From contig JALVUY010000205.1 of assembly GCA_027023665.1 (NCBI GenBank), positions 1 through 6,945 on the forward strand: a DNA stretch of 6,945 bases, written 5' to 3'. Source of the DNA: Methanocaldococcaceae archaeon (lineage in GTDB: Archaea; AGJL01; Methanococci; Methanococcales; Methanocaldococcaceae). The notes beneath the pieces are model-generated. The model was not told the origin of the DNA, searched no databases, and saw only the letters and a list, made by a program, of their open reading frames with translations. The translations under genes and the position numbers were made by a program. The number at the start of each line of letters is the position of its first letter. Within the stretch, counting starts at the first letter, position 1. This document shows positions 1 through 6,815 of the stretch, piece after piece.

Positions 1-912
1 CAATTAATATATGCTCAAAATGAAACAACAAATACAACTACTAATATAACAACTACAGTTCCTGTTGGGAAATTTGGAGAAATGCACTTATCCTATTATA
101 TTGTTGGAGAAATTACCAATTTAAATCCGTACAGTGTGTTTGTTGCTATTCCTGATAATAATAATATAGAAATTGAAAGTTCTAATTCTTTACCAATACC
201 ATCAAGTGGAATAATACAAGCAACGATTGATACTCCAAATAGTATTACCTTTCATATATTAAAACCTAAATATTTAACTACATTCAATAAAAAATTAGGA
301 TTTTGGCTACCACCATACACTACAACAAAAATAAAACTTGCAGTCTATGATTGTAATATGTCAATAGACATAAATGCCCCTACGGAATATAATTTTAGAG
401 TACTAGGACCTGCAGTGGTTAATACTTACAAAGTTATAAGTATTAGAGACATGTTTCCAAAAGCTTCAGAAGAGCATATCAGATTAGATAATTTTAAACT
501 TTATGTTTATGGTTACTTAGAAATATATAATGAGCCTACAGTGAATGAAAATGGGAGCGTAATGGGATCTGGAGCTTCTCTCATATTACCGTTGCCCTTA
601 GCATTTAAAAACTATAAAGATATTCAGATAGTGAATTATAATGATGTATGGATTAATTATTATGATTGGTATAATAACTTTATAAATATAAAGAATTCTT
701 ATGTAAATAAAGAACTTAAAAATTATGATAGTGACTTTGATCCTACTTTAACTAATGATGACTTCTTACTGGATAGTAATTTAAATATAGAGAATAGATA
801 TTTCCCAGCAATGGCTTTTACTGTAAGTGATAGTTCTGGAAAAATTAAATTCTATTATACAATGGAATGGAAAGATAATGATAAGACTATAGAACTTCCA
901 GATTTTATTTAA
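1..912 (+). CDS. Probable exported protein of unknown family, 5' end outside window
   Basis: I do not recognise this family. The frame is open from the left edge to the TAA at 910-912, giving 303 visible residues. The first Met, at 82, has a GGAG two bases upstream, but it is probably internal because the codons before it read sensibly. They encode a hydrophobic-to-polar stretch (LIYAQNETTN) followed by a Thr/Asn-rich run with possible N-glycosylation sequons (NET, NTT, NIT). This resembles the end of a signal peptide plus a linker, as in secreted archaeal proteins. The rest is rich in Asn, Tyr and Ile, looks beta-strand-rich, has one Cys, and shows no membrane segment or C-terminal anchor. 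The pilin-like gene starts 43 bases downstream on the same strand, so a surface, adhesin or pilus-associated role is inferred from context only. The upstream signal peptide or N-terminal domain cannot be seen. Confidence 0.8.
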   Translation, partial: QLIYAQNETTNTTTNITTTVPVGKFGEMHLSYYIVGEITNLNPYSVFVAIPDNNNIEIESSNSLPIPSSGIIQATIDTPNSITFHILKPKYLTTFNKKLGFWLPPYTTTKIKLAVYDCNMSIDINAPTEYNFRVLGPAVVNTYKVISIRDMFPKASEEHIRLDNFKLYVYGYLEIYNEPTVNENGSVMGSGASLILPLPLAFKNYKDIQIVNYNDVWINYYDWYNNFINIKNSYVNKELKNYDSDFDPTLTNDDFLLDSNLNIENRYFPAMAFTVSDSSGKIKFYYTMEWKDNDKTIELPDFI

Positions 913-944
913 ATCTTTACTATTTATTCTGTTTTTAAAATTTT

Positions 945-949
945 GGGTG
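945..949 (+). promoter_or_regulatory. Ribosome binding site that decides the pilin start
   Basis: GGGTG lies six bases before the ATG at 956 and matches the core of the GGTGA signal used in this window. The in-frame GTG at 947-949, which would lengthen the protein by three residues, is itself part of this site, so it is more likely Shine-Dalgarno sequence than a start codon. The spacing is close to that seen for nrdD and for the gene at 6816. Confidence 0.6.
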
Positions 950-955
950 TTTATA

Positions 956-1369
956 ATGAGAGGACAAATATCATTAGAATTTTCATTATTATTTTTAGGA
1001 ATGATAGTTGTTATTCTAATAGCAACAGTACACCCAGGAATTTTTGGATTAAAAAAAACTGTTGAAATTTCGTCAATGAGTTTGGCTCATGCGGCAGTAT
1101 CTAAAATGAAGCAAAATATTGAGTTGGTAGCATCTGGAGATGTAGGAACTACAAGAATTGTTTATATAAAATGCCCTCCAGGGACTTGGAGTGTAAATAA
1201 TAACATTTTATATTTCAATCGTAGTGGAGATATTAACTATAATATTACAGCAAATTGTGATGTTCATATAAACTTAAATGGAAATACAACAATCACAAAT
1301 TTAAAAATTATTATAGCAAAAATTGTAAAAGTAAACCAAAATACGGTAAATGTTACAATATATACATAA
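956..1369 (+). CDS. Type IV pilin-like protein with class III signal peptide
   Basis: A 137-residue small pilin or pilin-like surface subunit. It begins MRGQISLEF followed by an uninterrupted hydrophobic helix to about residue 26 (HPG at 26-28). This is the archaeal class III signal: cleavage is expected between Gly3 and Gln4, leaving Gln at +1 and the hallmark Glu at +5 (Glu8). In methanococci the dedicated prepilin peptidase EppA processes such QxSxEF proteins (family knowledge). The helix would form the filament core, and residues from about 33 onward form a beta-rich head. The head has two cysteines (73 and 101) that could pair, and four N-glycosylation sequons (Asn88, 96, 110, 132). The leader is very short, three residues. 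ATG956 is chosen over GTG947 because the GTG lies inside the GGGTG ribosome binding site. The gene probably shares a transcript with the upstream exported-protein gene. It could be a major pilin, minor pilin or pseudopilin; the sequence does not decide. Confidence 0.85.
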   Translation: MRGQISLEFSLLFLGMIVVILIATVHPGIFGLKKTVEISSMSLAHAAVSKMKQNIELVASGDVGTTRIVYIKCPPGTWSVNNNILYFNRSGDINYNITANCDVHINLNGNTTITNLKIIIAKIVKVNQNTVNVTIYT

Positions 1370-1411
1370 AACAGACAAAAATAGAAAATTGTAAAGAGGT
1401 TTCAATCAATA

Positions 1412-1433
1412 TTACAAAATAAAATAGTTGTAA
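1412..1433 (-). terminator. Possible U-rich terminator in the convergent gap after nrdD
   Basis: The 67 bases between the pilin stop (1369) and the nrdD stop (1437) contain a weak inverted repeat, TTACAA (1412-1417) and TTGTAA (1428-1433). Between the arms, the minus strand reads CTATTTTATTTTG. T-rich tracts are the usual archaeal intrinsic termination signal. The stem is short and AT-only, so the T tracts are the better evidence. No comparably clear signal serves the plus-strand transcript. Confidence 0.25.
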
Positions 1434-1436
1434 AAT

Positions 1437-4400
1437 TTATTTTGTATCTTCAAATATCTTTACCATCCTTCTATCTTCTAATTCTTTCTGTTTTGCTCTA
1501 TTCCAGTTTGAAATATTTTGTAAATATCCTGTTATTCTACTAAACTTGGCTATATCCTCAGAACCACAGTTCATACATTTATCTATTAATCCTCCCACAG
1601 AAACTCCACATCTATTACAGACACTTAAATTCTTAGTATATGTCCAAAAACCAATATCTGTTTTAGCTATCTTTTTTGTTATACTCATCAATACATCAGG
1701 ATCTGCGGCACTCTCTATGTTCCATATATGCATAATATGTCCTCCATTACACAAAGGATGGAATTTCTCCTCAATTTTTACTTTCTCTCCTAATGTTACT
1801 GGTGCATCAACTCTAACATGTGAGGAGTTTGTATAATACAAAGTTTCTGGATCATTTAAATCTCCTCTAACTACACTTACAGTTTCTTCTTTGTAATATT
1901 TATAATCTAATCTTGCAAACCTTCCAGCTGTAGACTCAGCAGGAGTTTGAGTAACAGTCCATCTTAATCCAGTTTCTTTTTTCAATTTATCTGCATATCC
2001 CTTAATGTATCTAATAACTTTTTCTCCAAACTTAACAGCTTCCTTAGATTCATGTAATTCTTCCCCAATATGATATTTAAGCATTTCATTTAATCCTACG
2101 AATCCAAAGGTTTTTGTCGTATTTTCATATCTATAGTATGGTTCTCCATCAAACTCTTGAGTCAAGAATGGCATTAATTTGTCAATATATAGCCTTTCCT
2201 TAGTAATTTCATGTTTTATTAGTAAAGCCTCTTTTAATATTTCCAATCTTTCATACAGGATTTCAAATAATTTGTCGTCATCACCTTTGGCTTCATAAGC
2301 AATTCTTGGTAAATTTAAAGAATACCATTGCATGTTTCCTGTTCTTAATGTGTCAATTTCAGCATCGCCTGTCCAATTTGCCGATAATCTTGTTCTACAA
2401 CCCATAGCATTAGTATTAATTTCCTGCCAATCTGGGAGCATATTTATGAAGTAAGGAATTCCAAATTTAGAGGATAATTGATGAATTTTATACATTAATT
2501 CACTATTCTCGTCTTTGAAAGCGTTTTCTCTTAACTTAATTATAAAGTTTGGGAATAAGAATGGTTTTCCCATAGCGTCTCCTTCCATCATTACATCAAC
2601 TAATGCTTCTAAAATCATCTTTGCCTCTTCTTCATACTCTTCATAAGTTCCTTTTGTAGTTCCTGCAATTACAGCAGGTTTATCTTTTAAGAAGTCAGGA
2701 ATTTCTAATTCGAGATTTATAGAACTAAATATAGTATTGTGGCATAATATACCTGTAAAGGTTATGAAGTTCTCATGATCCTCAACACTCAAATCATATA
2801 CATACCCATTATAGTCAATCTCTTTAATTTCTTTTATTTCAAATGGGATATTTAGCTTGAATTTATTTATTTCATCTTTTAAATGAGGATTTAATTCTTC
2901 AATTCTTTTTAGAGTGTTTAATTTTAATCTTCTATTATTTGATTTCCATGTATAATCGTTGTATGGCTTTTTGTCTGTTATTTTTCTTAGATATTCTTTT
3001 ATTATACTATAATCATAAGGTAATTGGTCGTAGTTAGATGATTTTATTCTATCCTTCTTATATTTTGGAATTATATATGGTTTTAAAATTTCTGTGCAAT
3101 TTTTAGATATTTCAATTACATACAGTTTGTGATTTCTTTGTGTTTTGTTTCCTTTGATCTCAATTATTTTTCCTTCCTTCTTTATTTTACTTATTGTATA
3201 TAACATTCCCAAGTCAGATAACAATAAATGCAACTGCCCCAATAGTTGCTCAGAGGTTGTATATATCTTTATTCTTCCATCTTTGCTAACATATCCATCT
3301 CCACTTATCAATCCCCCTAAGAATGCCAATTTCATCTCTTTATCTCCTTTTAATATAAACTCTGGAATGTTTTTGTTTATAGATCTTCCATTTATATGTT
3401 TCTTTAAAAACTCACAAAATCCTTTATTTACAAACCTTATTGAATCATTATATCTTTTAACTGTAATATTTTCATTTATATTCTCTTTTACAAATTTTTC
3501 AATAAATTTGGTTATTTCATCATCTTTTGTATCTATTGAAATGCAATTTTTAATGTAACTTCCTTCAGCAACAAATAAACCTAAGAACTGACAGAATTCT
3601 TTTGTTATTTTTAATTTCTCTGGAATATCAATTTGCCTATCATAATTGGTTTCAATATAATCTCCTAATTTATACTCTATAGTATATGGATTATCAAAGT
3701 TTCTAATAATATGCCTCATTTCCAATGGCTTAACACAGATTAAGTTTCCATTTTCATCATAGTTAAATAGAGAATGGTCTTCAGTCACAGTTATTGATGT
3801 TCCATCTTTACCAATAACTTTATATAGTTTCCCTCTTGGTTTGTGTCTTGATAGAGCATAAATCTTCTTAAATTCTGCCTTTCCAGTTTTTGTATTAACA
3901 GATATTGTATAGATGTCAGCAATTCCATCTAAATAGAGGATTTCTGTATCTCCACTTATTATTACTTTATCTTTGTATTTCTCCATAAATTCATCAGTTA
4001 TTTTACCTATCTTACAAACCTTTAATTTATCCCCTTCTTTTATGAAAATCAATTCATCTTCTGCAAGAGATTGTCCTCCTCTGGCGACATACATTTGGTT
4101 TAATTCATAGATAAACATCTGCATTAATTGTTTTATCTTTTCATAACTTAATCCTCTAACATAGGGGGCTAACCATACATTAAATTCATCTATACTTTGA
4201 CCACCACTCATATTAGTTTGTGCTGCCATCATTACCTTTGCCGCATGCTGTATAGCGACTTCTGGATGCTTTGCAGGCCTTGAGACACTTGTATGTAATC
4301 CAGTTCCATCTACTTTTAATCCATACATAAAAAATGGTCTTAAATCGTGTTGTAGGCAAACAGGTCTTGTAGCGGCATATTCTAAATCGTGTAAATGAAT

Positions 4401-5081
4401 ATCCCCCTTTATGTGAGCGTCGGCAATATGCTTTGGAAATATTGCCAACAGTGCATACTGTTTCATAGTTTCGTCAGCAACCCACTTGTGAATAGATTCT
4501 GGGTTATACATTAAGTTGGCGTTTTCTCTACTACCTTGCTTAATTAGTTTAGTGATATCATATACAGGTAGTCCTAATCTTGTATGCTTATGTCTTAAAT
4601 CTTCATATCCATACTCTATTAATTTGTAATTAACAATTTCTCTAATCATTGGAGCAGTTAAGTATTTAACATTTAGCTTTTTTAATTCTCTTTCAACTTC
4701 ATCGGCTATTTTTTCTGCAGTTTCTTTATCTGCACCTGCTTCTCTAATTAAAGCTTTAACTATCTTCTCTTTATTGAATAGCTCAAATTCTTTTTCTGAT
4801 GTTCTAACTTTTAAAATAATTCCTTTTTTATAGTTATCAGCTACATCTTTATCAATCTTTTTTAAAACATTATAAACAATATCTTTTATCTCATCAGTAG
4901 TGATTCCATTGTAAATTTTAGAGCAAACCTCAGCCAAAACTCTATCTAAATCACCATAATTTACCCCACTGTTTATTAAGGATTTTGCCAATTTATTTAT
5001 GTTAAATTTTTCCTTTTTTTTGTTTCTTTTTATTACTGTCATGTTTGTAACTTTTTCATTAATGTCTTTAATACTTATCAT
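1437..5081 (-). CDS. nrdD: Anaerobic (class III) ribonucleoside-triphosphate reductase, intein-containing precursor
   Basis: NrdD reduces ribonucleoside triphosphates to dNTPs in the cytoplasm using a glycyl radical installed by the radical-SAM activase NrdG, which is not in this window. The precursor is 1214 residues; removing the intein (338-782) leaves 769. Two ATP-cone domains come first, at about 14-86 and 92-172, for allosteric nucleotide control. The catalytic barrel follows, with Cys242 (RPVC), the thiyl-radical cysteine Cys895 in the finger-loop motif MGCRT, and the NrdD signature around 1043-1056 ([14 protein letters not shown]). Zinc ligands are CxxC pairs at 1155/1158 and 1169/1172. 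The radical glycine is Gly1185 in RITGYL, 29 residues from the end, as is usual for the family. ATG5081 is chosen because AGGTGG precedes it; Met14 has no such support and only trims the first residues. The physiological reductant cannot be told from this sequence. Confidence 0.96.
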   Translation of the reverse strand: MISIKDINEKVTNMTVIKRNKKKEKFNINKLAKSLINSGVNYGDLDRVLAEVCSKIYNGITTDEIKDIVYNVLKKIDKDVADNYKKGIILKVRTSEKEFELFNKEKIVKALIREAGADKETAEKIADEVERELKKLNVKYLTAPMIREIVNYKLIEYGYEDLRHKHTRLGLPVYDITKLIKQGSRENANLMYNPESIHKWVADETMKQYALLAIFPKHIADAHIKGDIHLHDLEYAATRPVCLQHDLRPFFMYGLKVDGTGLHTSVSRPAKHPEVAIQHAAKVMMAAQTNMSGGQSIDEFNVWLAPYVRGLSYEKIKQLMQMFIYELNQMYVARGGQSLAEDELIFIKEGDKLKVCKIGKITDEFMEKYKDKVIISGDTEILYLDGIADIYTISVNTKTGKAEFKKIYALSRHKPRGKLYKVIGKDGTSITVTEDHSLFNYDENGNLICVKPLEMRHIIRNFDNPYTIEYKLGDYIETNYDRQIDIPEKLKITKEFCQFLGLFVAEGSYIKNCISIDTKDDEITKFIEKFVKENINENITVKRYNDSIRFVNKGFCEFLKKHINGRSINKNIPEFILKGDKEMKLAFLGGLISGDGYVSKDGRIKIYTTSEQLLGQLHLLLSDLGMLYTISKIKKEGKIIEIKGNKTQRNHKLYVIEISKNCTEILKPYIIPKYKKDRIKSSNYDQLPYDYSIIKEYLRKITDKKPYNDYTWKSNNRRLKLNTLKRIEELNPHLKDEINKFKLNIPFEIKEIKEIDYNGYVYDLSVEDHENFITFTGILCHNTIFSSINLELEIPDFLKDKPAVIAGTTKGTYEEYEEEAKMILEALVDVMMEGDAMGKPFLFPNFIIKLRENAFKDENSELMYKIHQLSSKFGIPYFINMLPDWQEINTNAMGCRTRLSANWTGDAEIDTLRTGNMQWYSLNLPRIAYEAKGDDDKLFEILYERLEILKEALLIKHEITKERLYIDKLMPFLTQEFDGEPYYRYENTTKTFGFVGLNEMLKYHIGEELHESKEAVKFGEKVIRYIKGYADKLKKETGLRWTVTQTPAESTAGRFARLDYKYYKEETVSVVRGDLNDPETLYYTNSSHVRVDAPVTLGEKVKIEEKFHPLCNGGHIMHIWNIESAADPDVLMSITKKIAKTDIGFWTYTKNLSVCNRCGVSVGGLIDKCMNCGSEDIAKFSRITGYLQNISNWNRAKQKELEDRRMVKIFEDTK
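2736..4070 (-). mobile_element. In-frame intein with LAGLIDADG homing endonuclease, inserted in nrdD
   Basis: A 445-residue protein intron, residues 338-782 of the precursor. The left boundary is [10 protein letters not shown] and the right is LCHN|TIFSS. Joining the exteins restores [16 protein letters not shown], the uninterrupted NrdD sequence, which fixes both ends. Intein numbering: Ser1 is the N-terminal nucleophile; block B has Thr96-x-x-His99 (TEDH); block F is around 425-435 ([11 protein letters not shown]); block G ends His444-Asn445; the +1 extein nucleophile is Thr783. The order and residues fit a class 1 intein. The central part carries a two-motif LAGLIDADG endonuclease, so this is a full-length rather than a mini intein. 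All splicing residues expected for activity are present, so splicing is probably autocatalytic. Mobility would be by double-strand-break homing into intein-free nrdD alleles. Confidence 0.95.
3201..3593 (-). other. LAGLIDADG homing endonuclease core within the intein
   Basis: Residues about 160-290 of the intein. Motif 1 (block C) is FLGLFVAEG with catalytic Glu169, and motif 2 (block E) is LGGLISGDG with catalytic Asp258, 89 residues apart, as in single-chain DOD-type enzymes. Block D lies near IPEFIL (235-240), and block H lies in the helical stretch around 271-290 ([16 protein letters not shown]). Both acidic residues needed for metal binding are intact, so the nuclease could still cut. 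A further Lys-rich helical stretch (about 340-410) before block F may add DNA contacts; that is inference. Confidence 0.85.
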
Positions 5082-5085
5082 ACAA

Positions 5086-5091
5086 CCACCT
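5086..5091 (-). promoter_or_regulatory. Ribosome binding site of nrdD
   Basis: On the minus strand AGGTGG is followed by TTGT and then the ATG at 5081. This strong match to the archaeal anti-Shine-Dalgarno complement supports 5081 as the start rather than the internal Met14. Confidence 0.7.
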
Positions 5092-5136
5092 AAAAAATTT
5101 GGGTATAAACTATTAATATAACTTAATTTACCAATC

Positions 5137-5187
5137 TATTAATGATAATCAAGAACAGTATGTAGTATTTCACTATCATCATTAATA
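5137..5187. repeat. 13-bp inverted repeat in the nrdD upstream region
   Basis: The arms are TATTAATGATAAT (5137-5149) and ATCATCATTAATA (5175-5187). They match at 12 of 13 positions as an inverted repeat, with 25 bases between them. The single mismatch would be a G-T wobble in one strand's RNA. The arms lie 56-106 bases upstream of the nrdD start. Depending on the true promoter, they could be paired operator half-sites or a leader stem-loop. AT-rich DNA makes chance repeats commoner, so the function is open. Confidence 0.5.
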
Positions 5188-5246
5188 AAGATAACGGAAT
5201 TTTTTCAGAGATTTATTTAAATAGGGTATAACGATTTCTTAAAAGA

Positions 5247-5255
5247 GTATATAAA
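5247..5255 (-). promoter_or_regulatory. Candidate TATA box for nrdD
   Basis: The minus strand reads CTTTATATAC here, close to the methanococcal TTTATATA consensus. A start about 25 bases downstream, near 5222, would give a leader of about 140 bases containing the inverted repeat at 5137-5187. A weaker alternative, TTATATTAATAG at 5110-5121, would start transcription almost at the ribosome binding site and place the repeat just upstream of the box. Confidence 0.4.
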
Positions 5256-5260
5256 GGTAT

Positions 5261-5283
5261 AAAAATCCTTTATTAAACTAAAG
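5261..5283 (-). terminator. Possible weak terminator after the RecJ-like gene
   Basis: On the minus strand CTTTA (5283-5279) and TAAAG (5272-5268) form a short stem around a six-base loop, followed by GA and TTTTT (5265-5261). It lies about 75-95 bases past the stop of the RecJ-like gene and just before the candidate nrdD TATA box, a sensible place to end that transcript. The stem is only five AT-rich pairs. Confidence 0.25.
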
Positions 5284-5355
5284 AACAATTTATATCAATT
5301 TATTAGATTAATAATATGTGATTATATGATTATATTAGTTCCAAAATTTAATGAT

Positions 5356-6654
5356 TTATTTTTTTAATTGCTCTCCTATAATTTCATCTACTTTATTTAA
5401 GAAATCTTTAACTTTATCTTTTGGAACTACGGCTCCAGAGGCAACATTATGTCCTCCACCAGTGCCTCCAAACTCTTTGGCTGTAGCCATAGCTACGCTT
5501 AAATCTAAACCCCTCTCAACTAATTCCCCATTCCCTCTTGCAGAAAATTTAGCTAGATCTCCCTCAATATGATAACCTATTACTGGCTTATCTTCAACTA
5601 ATATTGATGCAATAATCCCAATCATCCCTTTTTTACCTTCAAAATAGTAAATATTATTTAATTTCTTTAGTTTAACATTTTTTAACTCGTTAACTAAGTT
5701 CTTTTTATATTCCCAAAGAATTTCATATCCTTTTTTTATACATTCATCATCTTCTAAGCAAATTCCAATTCCCACACCAAATAAACCACTTCTACCTATG
5801 GCATTTAACATTTCAGACAATAGCATGGCGTCATTAACTTTATGGTTTATTAAATATCTGTCAATTATTAAATTTTCAATTTTTGGATACTTAAATATTA
5901 TTGCAGAGAGGAACTTTTTTCTATCAGAATCGTCAAATCTTTTTTTATTTGGATCTATGCCGATATCCTTTAAGAATTTAAATGCTTTTACTTCAGAGGC
6001 TAACTCTGGAATATAAGGTTTAGTGCAGTATGCTATAGATTTATGTATCTCGACATCATAAATATTATAAATTAAGTCACTCACAATCTTAACATATCTA
6101 TGCTCTCTTGCCTCATTTACTATAAACTTGTTTAATCCTAACAATGGACGATACTGCATATCTCCAATAATTCCTACTATTGCCAAACTACTTAAATCAT
6201 AATATCCAAATTCTCTTGCTACTAAATAGCAAACTCCACTTGCAGTTAATTCCTTAGAACCATCAACTCCAAAAATATGTGGATTTAGTTGAATGATATT
6301 TTCATTTACAAAACTTTCTTTAATTATTGGAGGGTGATGATCTAAGATTATTGCATTAAAGTTATTCTCTATAATGCCATCTATCTGCCCACTACCCATA
6401 TCTGCAAATATAAATAGCGGTTGATTTACTTCATTTTCTTTTGCTAATTTTTGAATAACATTATCTGACAAATGTTCTACAACAGTTAAATGAAATAATT
6501 TATTAGATCTCATCAACATCTTAGCTAAAATTCCTCCACTACTTAGCCCATCAGGGTCATGATGGGTTATAACTCTAATATACCCATTATGATTAAGAAT
6601 TTTCTCTTTAATTGCCTTAGTAACATTTTCTATTTCTTTAATTTTTTCTATCAT
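5356..6654 (-). CDS. Archaeal RecJ-like DHH/DHHA1 single-strand nuclease
   Basis: A 432-residue DHH-superfamily phosphoesterase of the archaeal RecJ type. Such proteins are metal-dependent exonucleases on single-stranded nucleic acid, and some relatives (GAN) bind GINS in the replicative helicase complex. The DHH motifs are all present: I, HHDPDG with Asp33 and Asp35; II, Asp85 in FADMGSG; III, the signature Asp105-His106-His107; IV, Asp165 in GIIGDMQ. The DHHA1 domain ends in the glycine-rich motif GGTGGGHNVASGA (396-408). No catalytic residue is missing, and there is no signal peptide or membrane segment, so it is cytoplasmic. The ATG at 6654 is preceded by GTGGGGAAATT, a moderate ribosome binding site. 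M. jannaschii has two RecJ homologues; this one looks like the copy near its nrdD, from memory. Polarity (5'-3' or 3'-5') and DNA versus RNA preference cannot be read from sequence. Confidence 0.88.
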   Translation of the reverse strand: MIEKIKEIENVTKAIKEKILNHNGYIRVITHHDPDGLSSGGILAKMLMRSNKLFHLTVVEHLSDNVIQKLAKENEVNQPLFIFADMGSGQIDGIIENNFNAIILDHHPPIIKESFVNENIIQLNPHIFGVDGSKELTASGVCYLVAREFGYYDLSSLAIVGIIGDMQYRPLLGLNKFIVNEAREHRYVKIVSDLIYNIYDVEIHKSIAYCTKPYIPELASEVKAFKFLKDIGIDPNKKRFDDSDRKKFLSAIIFKYPKIENLIIDRYLINHKVNDAMLLSEMLNAIGRSGLFGVGIGICLEDDECIKKGYEILWEYKKNLVNELKNVKLKKLNNIYYFEGKKGMIGIIASILVEDKPVIGYHIEGDLAKFSARGNGELVERGLDLSVAMATAKEFGGTGGGHNVASGAVVPKDKVKDFLNKVDEIIGEQLKK

Positions 6655-6717
6655 AATTTCCCCACTTTAGTTTTATTTTTGTAAATCTCTATATTAGTTG
6701 TAGTTAAAATTAAGCAT

Positions 6718-6730
6718 TATATATATTTAA
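6718..6730 (-). promoter_or_regulatory. Candidate TATA box for the RecJ-like gene
   Basis: The minus strand reads TTAAATATATATA, about 65-75 bases before the ATG at 6654. Transcription would start near 6697 with a leader of about 40 bases. The element is nearly symmetric in composition and could also help the divergent gene. Confidence 0.35.
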
Positions 6731-6745
6731 ACATTCCTATGAAGG

Positions 6746-6757
6746 TTATATTAATTA
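6746..6757 (+). promoter_or_regulatory. Candidate TATA box for the PP-loop gene
   Basis: TTATATTAATTA lies about 60-70 bases before the TTG start at 6816, giving a predicted transcript start near 6777 and a leader of about 40 bases. The alternative TTATATATAT at 6717-6726 would also fit, with a longer leader. Archaeal TATA boxes are hard to separate from background in DNA this AT-rich. Confidence 0.25.
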
Positions 6758-6806
6758 AAGTGATCTCCTATGAATAATTAATGTAAAGAATTGGAGAATA
6801 TTATAA

Positions 6807-6811
6807 GGTGA
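6807..6811 (+). promoter_or_regulatory. Ribosome binding site that decides a TTG start
   Basis: GGTGA lies four bases before TTG at 6816-6818, the same spacing as at nrdD. An in-frame TAA at 6804 excludes an earlier start, and no ATG follows in frame before the PP-loop motif, so TTG is the only reasonable start. Confidence 0.7.
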
Positions 6812-6815
6812 TTTT

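Noticed and set aside
82..84. ATG at 82 as the true start of the first gene
   Set aside because: The frame is open to the window edge, and its upstream codons read as a plausible signal-peptide end and Thr/Asn linker; the nearby GGAG is only two bases from the ATG.
1399..1417. GTTTCAATCAATATTACAA, resembling the start of some archaeal CRISPR repeats
   Set aside because: It occurs once, with no second copy or regular spacing nearby.
1546..1836. Plus-strand open frame of 96 codons
   Set aside because: It lies wholly antisense to the zinc-site and C-terminal part of nrdD, whose motifs prove the minus-strand frame; no family pattern in its own translation.
3145..3558. Plus-strand open frame of 137 codons with hydrophobic, Phe/Ile/Ser-rich translation
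   Set aside because: It is the complement of the intein endonuclease region, and the apparent membrane-like composition comes from reading Lys/Glu/Asn codons backwards.
5082..5355. Possible structured RNA gene in the nrdD-RecJ spacer
   Set aside because: Structured RNAs of thermophiles with AT-rich genomes stand out as GC-rich islands; this spacer is uniformly AT-rich and shows no tRNA-like or long stable stem.
5351..5572. Plus-strand open frame of 73 codons
   Set aside because: Antisense to the DHHA1 domain of the RecJ-like gene, which has clear conserved motifs.
5798..6016. Plus-strand open frame of 72 codons
   Set aside because: Antisense to the middle of the RecJ-like gene; no independent coding evidence.
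6770..6786. ATG AAT AAT TAA ATG-like tiny upstream open frame before the PP-loop gene
   Set aside because: Three codons without a convincing ribosome binding site; such triplets are common in AT-rich leaders.
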